Below are positions 1 to 5,353 of a DNA stretch of 8,154 nt, one piece after another (position 1 is the stretch's first letter; each line of letters begins with the position of its first letter). The stretch is from assembly GCA_023415305.1 (NCBI GenBank), contig JAEZKZ010000024.1, positions 1 to 8,154 of the forward strand, written 5' to 3'. Under the pieces are notes generated by a model. It had not been told where the DNA came from and searched no databases. It saw only the letters and a list, made by a program, of their open reading frames with translations. Source of the stretch: Bacillota bacterium. GTDB lineage: Bacteria > Bacillota > Clostridia > Acetivibrionales > DSM-1351. The position numbers and the translations under genes are program-made.

Positions 1-1
1 G

Positions 2-199
2 GAAATGGGCAGCAGCTGGGTGGCTTATTTGTGGCAATTGCGCATTCATGAGGCAAAATCGTTGCTGAGGGACACCAATATGCCCATTTGCGATGTATCA
101 GAGCGTGTCGGGATGGCCGATGCGCACTATTTTGCCAAGCACTTCAAAAGGCAGACGGGCCATTCCCCCAGTGATTACAGGAAAAATGCTATGGAATGA
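2..199 (+). CDS. AraC-family transcriptional regulator, C-terminal HTH domain (5' truncated by the window edge)
   Basis: Only the last 65 residues are present; the frame is open to the left edge. They form the second half of an AraC/XylS DNA-binding domain. LRIHEAKSLLRDTNMPICDVSERVG matches the linker helix and start of the second helix-turn-helix in separate pieces: R-x-x-x-A-K-x-L-L, then I-x-D-V-S/A-x-x-V-G. It is followed by the hallmark Y-F-x-K-x-F-K-x-x-x-G-x-S-P-x-x-Y-R (here YFAKHFKRQTGHSPSDYRK). The protein ends five codons later, as is usual. Proteins with this tail are either sugar-responsive AraC regulators or YesN-type response regulators, which often sit beside LplB/YtcQ-class sugar transporters. 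The missing N-terminus would decide which. It lies 351 bp upstream of the permease gene on the same strand, so it may activate that operon (inference). Confidence 0.93.
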   Translation, partial: EMGSSWVAYLWQLRIHEAKSLLRDTNMPICDVSERVGMADAHYFAKHFKRQTGHSPSDYRKNAME

Positions 200-309
200 A
201 ACCGTGTTTTTCACCAGTTTGATTGTGCATTTTTGCTTATGGCTTTCTGTCAGAATGACGGTATTACGAGTAGAAAACACATCTGGAAATAAAAATATGT
301 ATTGAATAA

Positions 310-342
310 CACAATATAATACAACGATAAGCACAATATAAT
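310..342 (+). repeat. 11-bp direct repeat, two copies two helical turns apart (possible activator site)
   Basis: CACAATATAAT occurs exactly at 310-320 and again at 332-342. The start-to-start distance is 22 bp, so both copies lie on the same face of the helix. The second copy ends 3 bp before the candidate -35 box. Tandem direct repeats abutting a promoter are the usual arrangement for AraC-family activators, and an AraC-type gene lies just upstream. The repeat is seen directly; its role is inferred. Each copy ends in TATAAT, so either could instead be a -10 box, but neither has a convincing -35 partner at 16-18 bp. Confidence 0.4.
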
Positions 343-345
343 CCA

Positions 346-374
346 TTTAGATTTGTTGCAATTTCCCGTATCAT
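346..374 (+). promoter_or_regulatory. Candidate sigma-A type promoter for the operon
   Basis: TTTAGA (346-351, four of six consensus bases) and TATCAT (369-374, five of six) are separated by 17 bp. Transcription would start near 381, inside the operator-like site at 379-396, which is a standard repressor position. The -35 element is weak, which would suit a promoter that needs an activator bound at the adjacent direct repeats. The call rests on sequence match and arrangement only. Confidence 0.35.
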
Positions 375-378
375 GTTT

Positions 379-396
379 TGTGAAAGCGCATTCACA
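379..396 (+). promoter_or_regulatory. LacI-family operator / cre-like site O1
   Basis: TGTGAAAGCGCATTCACA is an 18-bp inverted repeat with 16 of 18 positions symmetrical and a central CG. LacI-family repressors whose hinge helix carries leucine insert it at such a central CG, and the regulator encoded at 4250 has that leucine (L53). The inner 14 bases also fit the CcpA catabolite-response pattern TGNAARCGNWWNCA, so the site could serve the local repressor, CcpA, or both. It overlaps the predicted transcription start. Confidence 0.6.
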
Positions 397-518
397 GAAT
401 TGTGCAGAACGAGTGGTGCAATCAAGAAAGTGCGTCGCACAAATCACATAACGCATAAATCGTATCGCAATCAATGAACAATCTGCACGAATAAACTGCC
501 AGGTAAGCTCAATAACTC

Positions 519-536
519 TGTAGAAACGCGTTCACA
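519..536 (+). promoter_or_regulatory. LacI-family operator-like site O2
   Basis: TGTAGAAACGCGTTCACA matches the site at 379-396 at 14 of 18 positions and keeps the central CG and the TTCACA right arm; its core AACGCGTT is a perfect palindrome. It lies 140 bp downstream of the first site and ends 4 bp before the ribosome binding site of the permease gene. A repressor bound here could block elongation or form a loop with the first site. It is less symmetrical than the first site, so probably weaker. Confidence 0.5.
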
Positions 537-540
537 CAAC

Positions 541-546
541 GAGGTG
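541..546 (+). promoter_or_regulatory. Ribosome binding site of the first permease gene
   Basis: GAGGTG precedes two consecutive ATG codons. The gap is 4 nt to the ATG at 551 and 7 nt to the ATG at 554. The longer spacing is nearer the optimum, so translation may really begin at 554, one residue later. Confidence 0.6.
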
Positions 547-550
547 CTGC

Positions 551-1624
551 ATGATGGTCAAGAGCGTTCCGCAAACCCCGGAGACACCGGTGACCCGCAA
601 AACAAGCACAAGCAAACGCTTCCGGTCCTTCCGCTGGGAGTATTGGCTGATGGTGTTTCCCGGCCTCGTGGTGCTTCTGATCAACAATTACGTGCCCATG
701 CTGGGCATCGTGATGGCCTTCCAGAAGTATCAGAACATCCCCAAACCCAAAACCGGAGCCTGGACTTGGCTGCCGCAGTATTTTTACAACATTGTGCAAG
801 GGTTTGCTAAGGGCAACCTGCCGATCCTGTCCAGCTTGAACGAAAGCGGCGAGCTCGTTCAGGAGAAGAACCTGTTCGGCAACTTTGCCTATCTGTTCAA
901 GTCGCCGGATGCCTGGAACATGACCCGTAACACAGTGCTCTACAACGTGATTTTCATCGTGTTGGGCCTGGTGGTGGCTGTCGCGTTTGCGATCATCCTG
1001 TCGGAGCTTCGCAACCGGCGCGGTTCCAAGGTGTTCCAAAGCATGATGTTCCAGCCCTATTTCCTTTCGTGGGTGGTCGTGAGCTATCTGGCATATGGCT
1101 TTTTTGGGCCGGAGTCAGGCTTTATCAACCGCTCCATCCTCCAGCCGCTGGGGCTTGACACGATCCAGTTCTATTCCGAGCCGGCCTACTGGCCAGCGAT
1201 ACTGATCTTTTTCAACCTGTGGAAATACACCGGCTACAACTGCGTGGTCTATCTGGCCTCCATCGCCGGCATTGACCCGGAGCTGTATGAAGCCGCCACA
1301 ATCGACGGCGCGAACCGCTGGCACCGCATCCAGCACATCACGCTGCCGCAGCTTCAGCCGCTCATGATCATCCTCACGGTGCTGGCCATCGGCAGGGTGT
1401 TCAACTCCGACTTTGGCCTGTTTTACCAGCTGCCCCGGCAGCAGGGGGCTCTTTCGGACACCACGCTGGTCATCGATGTTTATGTGTTCCGTGCGCTCCA
1501 GCAGCAGAACAACTTCAGCATGGCCGCGGCTGCCGGTCTCTACCAGTCCATCGTGGGGTTCATCTTCGTGCTGGGGGCCAATCTGGTGGTGGGCAAACTC
1601 GACCGCGATAAAGCGGTGTTTTGA
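551..1624 (+). CDS. Carbohydrate ABC transporter permease, LplB type (first subunit)
   Basis: This 357-residue integral membrane protein is one half of the channel of a CUT1-type sugar importer (binding-protein-dependent transport inner membrane component). The first 30 residues are polar and basic and probably cytoplasmic. The first membrane helix covers about residues 31-55 (MVFPGLVVLLI, then NNYVPMLGIVMAFQ). Further helices lie near 127-150 (VLYNVIFIVLGLVVAVAF), about 165-185, 215-235, 275-292 and 325-348. The cytoplasmic EAA loop that docks on the ATPase is clear from about residue 247: EAATIDGANRW, then ITLPQLQP. The NYVPMLGIVMAFQKY segment and the terminal DKAVF are typical of LplB-like permeases. 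The protein is somewhat longer than the usual ~300 residues because of an insert after the first helix (about 75-115). The next gene starts 14 bp after the stop, so the two permeases are probably translated together. The substrate cannot be read from the permease; the phosphorylase in the operon suggests cellobiose or cellodextrins. Confidence 0.93.
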   Translation: MMVKSVPQTPETPVTRKTSTSKRFRSFRWEYWLMVFPGLVVLLINNYVPMLGIVMAFQKYQNIPKPKTGAWTWLPQYFYNIVQGFAKGNLPILSSLNESGELVQEKNLFGNFAYLFKSPDAWNMTRNTVLYNVIFIVLGLVVAVAFAIILSELRNRRGSKVFQSMMFQPYFLSWVVVSYLAYGFFGPESGFINRSILQPLGLDTIQFYSEPAYWPAILIFFNLWKYTGYNCVVYLASIAGIDPELYEAATIDGANRWHRIQHITLPQLQPLMIILTVLAIGRVFNSDFGLFYQLPRQQGALSDTTLVIDVYVFRALQQQNNFSMAAAAGLYQSIVGFIFVLGANLVVGKLDRDKAVF

Positions 1625-1633
1625 GGGGAGGTG
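1625..1633 (+). promoter_or_regulatory. Ribosome binding site that fixes the second permease start at 1639
   Basis: GGGGAGGTG starts right after the stop codon of the first permease gene (TGA at 1622-1624) and lies 5 nt before the ATG at 1639. A TTG at 1621 in the same frame would overlap the upstream stop but would place this Shine-Dalgarno inside the gene and leave the TTG without one. The ATG is therefore preferred. Confidence 0.8.
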
Positions 1634-1638
1634 CAGGC

Positions 1639-2550
1639 ATGGAAAATCAGAACCGGCAGGAAGCCAGATTCAACAGGCTTCCCATGGGCATCAACTTCGT
1701 ATTGAACGTTGTCGTGATCATCTTTGTGGCGCTTTGCATTGTGCCGCTTCTGCTCACCGTGATCGTGTCGTTCAGCGATGAGACGGAGATTCTGCGGCTG
1801 GGCTACTCTTTCACCCCGGCCAAGCTTTCATTGGAGGCATACCGCTACGTGTTCGCCGGCGACGTGATCTGGCGCAGCTATGGCATCACCACGTTTGTAA
1901 CGATCTTGGGCACGCTGGCCAGCCTCATCGTGATCACGCTGTTTGCCTATCCCATTTCCCGCAGGGATTTCAAGCAGCGCAATATGCTGTCCTTCGTGGT
2001 GTTCTTCACGATGATTTTCTCCGGCGGCCTTGTGCCCTGGTATATGGTCTATGTGCACCTGATCCCGATCAAAAACACGGTCTGGGTTTATATCGTGCCG
2101 TCTCTGATGAACTGCTGGTATGTGCTGATCATGCGCACATTCTTCCGCACCACGGTGCCCGATGAGCTGCTGGAAGCCTCCAGGCTCGATGGCGCAGGAG
2201 AGTTCCGCACATTCTTCTCGGTGGTGCTGCCCATCAGCAAGCCGGGGCTTGCCACAGTCGGCTTGTTCTGCATGCTGCAATACTGGAACGACTGGTATCT
2301 GCCCCTGGTGTTCATTGACAAGACAGAGCTCTACAACGTGCAATACGTGCTGGCCAAAATGCTTTCCAACCTCACCTGGCTTTCGCAGAATTCGCAATAC
2401 ATCACCGGCTCCACTTCCTTCAGCAACACCCCCAGCGAGACCTCGCGCATGGCAATTGCCGTGCTGTCCATCGGGCCGATCATCTTTGCCTATCCGTTCT
2501 TCCAACGGTATTTTATCAAGGGCTTGACGATCGGCGCTGTGAAAGGCTGA
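1639..2550 (+). CDS. Carbohydrate ABC transporter permease, YtcP type (second subunit)
   Basis: This 303-residue membrane protein is the partner channel subunit of the CUT1-type importer. A short polar N-terminus (MENQNRQEARFNR) is followed by a first helix at about residues 18-40 (FVLNVVVIIFVALCIVPLLL) and the family signature VSFSDE. Further helices follow around residues 78-100, 112-135, 145-165, 200-220 and 268-288. The EAA loop begins near residue 179 (ELLEASRLDGAGEF, then VLPISKPGLATVGLF). The terminal segment FFQRYFIKGLTIGAVKG is the characteristic end of this permease class, so the protein is complete. Start choice rests on the strong Shine-Dalgarno before 1639. It probably forms a heterodimer with the product of the preceding gene, 14 bp upstream. 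The lipoprotein gene follows after 47 bp. Confidence 0.94.
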   Translation: MENQNRQEARFNRLPMGINFVLNVVVIIFVALCIVPLLLTVIVSFSDETEILRLGYSFTPAKLSLEAYRYVFAGDVIWRSYGITTFVTILGTLASLIVITLFAYPISRRDFKQRNMLSFVVFFTMIFSGGLVPWYMVYVHLIPIKNTVWVYIVPSLMNCWYVLIMRTFFRTTVPDELLEASRLDGAGEFRTFFSVVLPISKPGLATVGLFCMLQYWNDWYLPLVFIDKTELYNVQYVLAKMLSNLTWLSQNSQYITGSTSFSNTPSETSRMAIAVLSIGPIIFAYPFFQRYFIKGLTIGAVKG

Positions 2551-2552
2551 TG

Positions 2553-2565
2553 CCGGCATAGCCGG
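2553..2565 (+). other. Small intercistronic hairpin
   Basis: CCGGC-ATA-GCCGG forms a 5-bp GC stem with a 3-nt loop, directly after the permease stop codon. It is too small and lacks a T-tract, so it is not a terminator. It could mark an RNA processing or stability point ahead of the highly expressed binding-protein gene, or be chance. Confidence 0.2.
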
Positions 2566-2597
2566 ACGGTATAAGAATCAATCAAGGAGGGCTCAAG

Positions 2598-4169
2598 ATG
2601 AAAAGACACTGGCGAAATCTCTTCGCGGCGTTGGCGCTGTTCACGGCCATGGTGATGGTCGCCGGCTGCGCAACCACCGCCCCCACCGCGGCTCCTGCCA
2701 CACAGGCGCCCGCGACCGACGCGCCCAAAACCCAGGAGCCGACCGTGGAACCCACGGAGCCGGCTGTGGAGCTCCCGCCCGTCAACCTGGTGTGGTACCT
2801 GGTGGGCAACGGCGACGAGCCGGACCAGGCCGCTGTGCTGGCCAAGGTCAACGAGTATCTCAAGCCCAAGATCAACGCCACCGTGGATCTGCGCGTGATC
2901 GGCTGGGGCGACTATGACAACAAGGTGAACCCCATGCTGGCCGCCGGCGAGAAGTTCGACCTGCTGTTCTCCTGCAGCTGGGCCGGCAACTACCGCCTGA
3001 ACGCCTCCTCCGGCTTCCTGCTGGAGATCACTGATCTTCTCAAGCAGTATGCCCCCGATGTGGAGAAGGTGCTCGGTCCTGACTTCCTCTATGCCTCCTC
3101 CGTGGGCGGCAAGCAGTACACGATGCCCTGCAACAAGGAAAAGGCCCATGCCTGGGGCCCGCTGATGCGCAAAGACCTTGTGGACAAGTATAAGATCGAT
3201 ATGTCCGCAATCAAGAGCTGGAAAGACTTCGAGCCGGTGCTCAAGATCATCAAGGACAATGAAAAAGACGTGTGGCCGCTGCTGGTAGTGCAGGGCGAAG
3301 CCCCCTTCGCCACGCTGGATTGGGATTATATTGGTGACAAGAACATCCCCGGCGCGCTCTATTCCAACAACGACGAGTCCAATGTGAAGGTCATTGATCA
3401 GTTCACCGCCCCCGAGTCTGTGGAGCACTACAAGCTCATGCGTGATTACTTCACCAAGGGCTACATCAACCCCGAATCCCCCACACAGACCGACTTCAAG
3501 GCCGAGCTCAAGAGCGGCAAGTATTTCTGCGTGGATCAGTCCCTGAAGCCCAACAAGTATATTGAAATGTCCAACGAACTGGGTGTGGAGTATGTGCAGG
3601 CTCAGTTCTCCCCCTCCGTGATGAGCAACGGTGAGACCACCGGCTCCATGCTGGCCCTGCCCGCTGCCTGCCCCAACCCCGAGCGCACCATGATGTTTGT
3701 GAACCTGCTCTATACCGATGCGTTCGTGATCAACACGCTGAACTTCGGCATTGAGGGCGAGCACTATGTGAAGGTGAGCGACACCCAGATCAAGGCCGGC
3801 CCGAAGAATGCCACCACTCCTGCCGGCTACAACCCCGGCCACACCTGGAAGTTCGGCAACCAGTATCTGGAGTTCCTCTCCGAGAAGGATCCGACCAACA
3901 TGTGGGATCTTTACAAGAGCTTCAACGACAGCGCGATCCCGCTGAGGAGCCTTGGCTTCATCTGGGACGGCGCCAATGTGCAGACTGAAGCCTCCGCCTG
4001 CAAGAACGTGGTCGCCAAGTATTATGTGAACCTGTTCAACGGCGCCGGCACCGAGTCTGTTGACGACACGGTCGCCAAGTTTGCCAAAGAGCTGAAGGAT
4101 GCCGGTGTGGACGTGCTCCTGGCTGACATGCAGAAGCAGTATGATGCCTTCCTGGCTGCCAAGAAGTAA
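2598..4169 (+). CDS. Extracellular sugar-binding lipoprotein of the ABC importer (YtcQ/LipO class, C-terminal DUF3502)
   Basis: This 523-residue protein should capture the sugar outside the membrane and deliver it to the two permeases. Residues 1-24 are a lipoprotein signal peptide: positive MKRHWR, a hydrophobic core, and the lipobox VAGC with C24 as the lipidated cysteine. Residues 25-60 are a Thr/Pro/Ala-rich linker typical of surface lipoproteins. The binding domain starts at NLVWYLVGNGDEPDQ and includes the repeated Trp/Tyr/Asp pattern of family 1 solute-binding proteins. The last ~130 residues resemble DUF3502: LRSLGFIWDGANVQTE, then YYVNLFNGAG, FAKELKDAGVDVLLADMQKQYD. The length fits the larger YtcQ-like proteins rather than the ~430-residue MalE type. 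AAGGAGGG at 2584-2591 is a near-perfect ribosome binding site, consistent with high expression. The ligand is inferred from context as cellobiose or cello-oligosaccharides; other beta-glucosides cannot be ruled out. Confidence 0.94.
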   Translation: MKRHWRNLFAALALFTAMVMVAGCATTAPTAAPATQAPATDAPKTQEPTVEPTEPAVELPPVNLVWYLVGNGDEPDQAAVLAKVNEYLKPKINATVDLRVIGWGDYDNKVNPMLAAGEKFDLLFSCSWAGNYRLNASSGFLLEITDLLKQYAPDVEKVLGPDFLYASSVGGKQYTMPCNKEKAHAWGPLMRKDLVDKYKIDMSAIKSWKDFEPVLKIIKDNEKDVWPLLVVQGEAPFATLDWDYIGDKNIPGALYSNNDESNVKVIDQFTAPESVEHYKLMRDYFTKGYINPESPTQTDFKAELKSGKYFCVDQSLKPNKYIEMSNELGVEYVQAQFSPSVMSNGETTGSMLALPAACPNPERTMMFVNLLYTDAFVINTLNFGIEGEHYVKVSDTQIKAGPKNATTPAGYNPGHTWKFGNQYLEFLSEKDPTNMWDLYKSFNDSAIPLRSLGFIWDGANVQTEASACKNVVAKYYVNLFNGAGTESVDDTVAKFAKELKDAGVDVLLADMQKQYDAFLAAKK

Positions 4170-4198
4170 TCAACCGTAACCTGTACAATGAACCAATG

Positions 4199-4229
4199 GG
4201 GACGGAGCGGGCAGGGCCTGCTCCGTCCC
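4199..4229 (+). other. Strong stem-loop between binding-protein and regulator genes
   Basis: GGGACGGAGC (4199-4208) pairs perfectly with GCTCCGTCCC (4220-4229). The stem extends inwards by a G-U and two G-C pairs, giving about 13 bp closed by a 5-nt loop. It starts 29 nt after the lipoprotein stop codon. No T-tract follows on this strand (the next bases are GCTAAAAAGG, the ribosome binding site of the next gene), so it is not a canonical intrinsic terminator. In sugar ABC operons such hairpins commonly protect the upstream binding-protein message from 3' decay or cause partial termination. That would give much lipoprotein and less regulator and enzyme. Confidence 0.6.
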
Positions 4230-4249
4230 GCTAAAAAGGTGGTTGCCCG

Positions 4250-5326
4250 ATGAAAAGTGACGAAATCGCAAAGTTGGCCGGTGTATCCCGCAGCACGGTT
4301 TCCAGGGTGGTAAACAACTACTCCAACGTGCCGGATGAAACACGCCGCAGGGTGATGGAGATTATTGACCGCTATGACTACGCGCCCAATACCTCCGCCC
4401 GGGCACTGGCCGGAAAACCCCACAACACCATTGGGCTTTTCATCATCAGCATCTCGGAAAAGGACGAAAACCACCGCATTTATCAGAACAACTACTTTGC
4501 ACCGTTTCTGGAGATCATAGTGGACGCGCTGAACTCCAGGGGCTACTACGCGCTGGTCAATGTGATTTACTCCAAGGATGATTATGACCGCATCAAGCAA
4601 GCCTTTATGCAAAAGAGGATTGACAGCGGCATCATCATCGGCACAGAAATGGCGTCTGACGTATACGGCGACATTCTGAAGCGCGGCTGCCCGCTGGCCA
4701 TCATCGACCTGGACCCGGACGAGGCCAGGAAATTCCGCGGCGGTCAGGCCAATCTCACATTGATCAACTCCATGGACTATGAAGGGGCCTACATGGCTGT
4801 GGAATACCTGCTGGGTCTGGGCCATCGCGAGATCGGCCTGCTGGCCGGGCGCATGAGCACCTATTCGGGCCGCGAACGGTATAAGGCCTTTGTTGACTGC
4901 ATGGGCAACAACGGCCTGCCTGTGCGCGATGAGTTCATTCTCTATGGCGAGTTCCTCAAGAGCAATACGGAGCAGGAAGTCACTCGGCTCATTGGCCGCG
5001 GCGAAATGCCCACCGCGCTCTTCTCCTGCAACGATGATATGGCGCTGGCAGCCATCGACATTTTTAAAAGCAAAGGGATCCGGGTGCCGCAGGACATTTC
5101 GATCATCGGATTCGACGATATCGCCATTTCAGCCCATGTGAGCCCTGCGCTCACCACGGTGAAGGTGCCGATCTATGACATGGCGCGCAAGGCGGTGGAT
5201 TCTGTCATCCATGCCATTGGCACGGAAGACAAGTCCCAAAGCATGGTCAGCCTGCCGGTGAAGCTGATTGTCCGCGATTCCTGCAGGCAGGCTGCCGGGT
5301 CGGTCAAGCGCCTGGAATTGGCTTGA
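4250..5326 (+). CDS. LacI-family transcriptional regulator, probable cellobiose-responsive repressor of the operon
   Basis: This 358-residue protein has an N-terminal LacI helix-turn-helix (residues 4-23: IAKLAGVSRSTVSRVVNN) and a hinge helix NTSARALAG at 47-55. L53 is the leucine that wedges into the central CG of LacI-type operators. The remainder (from about 60) is a periplasmic-binding-protein-like sensor domain. It includes NTIGLFI, YYALVNVIYS, DSGIIIG, YLLGLGHREIGLLAG, PTALFSCNDDMALAAI, ISIIGFDDIAISAHVSPALTTV in separate segments, all standard family positions. AAAGGTGG at 4235-4242 lies 7 nt before the ATG. The gene sits inside the operon it likely controls, so it would repress its own synthesis. 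Two CG-centred inverted repeats upstream of the first permease gene are its best candidate targets. The effector is unknown; cellobiose or a metabolite of it is the likely choice. Repressor rather than activator is inferred from the family and from operator placement. Confidence 0.93.
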   Translation: MKSDEIAKLAGVSRSTVSRVVNNYSNVPDETRRRVMEIIDRYDYAPNTSARALAGKPHNTIGLFIISISEKDENHRIYQNNYFAPFLEIIVDALNSRGYYALVNVIYSKDDYDRIKQAFMQKRIDSGIIIGTEMASDVYGDILKRGCPLAIIDLDPDEARKFRGGQANLTLINSMDYEGAYMAVEYLLGLGHREIGLLAGRMSTYSGRERYKAFVDCMGNNGLPVRDEFILYGEFLKSNTEQEVTRLIGRGEMPTALFSCNDDMALAAIDIFKSKGIRVPQDISIIGFDDIAISAHVSPALTTVKVPIYDMARKAVDSVIHAIGTEDKSQSMVSLPVKLIVRDSCRQAAGSVKRLELA

Positions 5327-5353
5327 TTCTATTTTTCGCAAGGGGTTGCAACC

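Larger units (their letters stand above)
200..550 (+). promoter_or_regulatory. Intergenic control region of the transport/phosphorolysis operon
   Basis: This 351-bp stretch has no credible gene and is clearly more AT-rich than the genes that follow. In order it contains an 11-bp direct repeat (310-320 and 332-342), a candidate promoter (346-374), an 18-bp near-palindrome (379-396), a short palindrome GTGCGTCGCAC (430-440), a second operator-like site (519-536) and the ribosome binding site of the first permease gene. No clear intrinsic terminator follows the AraC-type gene; the region 200-225 can form only a weak, bulged hairpin. The density of sites suggests regulated initiation here and a leader of about 170 nt. 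Confidence 0.7.

Noticed and set aside
315..342. The two TATAAT hexamers as -10 boxes
   Set aside because: No -35 hexamer with reasonable match is found 16-18 bp upstream of either copy; the exact repeat structure explains them better.
1621..1638. TTG start six codons upstream of the second permease
   Set aside because: The strong Shine-Dalgarno at 1625-1633 lies downstream of this TTG and is correctly spaced for the ATG at 1639.
2490..3842. 450-codon open frame on the minus strand
   Set aside because: It lies fully antisense to the binding-lipoprotein gene, is rich in His/Gly/Val as expected from reversed GC-rich codons, and matches no recognisable family.
4027..4038. Intragenic palindrome TGAACCTGTTCA as a third operator
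   Set aside because: It lacks the central CG shared by the two upstream sites and lies in well-conserved coding sequence.
4199..4229. Canonical intrinsic terminator between the lipoprotein and regulator genes
   Set aside because: The stem is strong, but no T-tract follows on the plus strand, and the regulator gene lies 20 bp further without an obvious promoter of its own.
5338..5349. Hairpin GCAA-GGGG-TTGC over the ribosome binding site of cellobiose phosphorylase
   Set aside because: A 4-bp stem is too weak to be credible as a translational switch.
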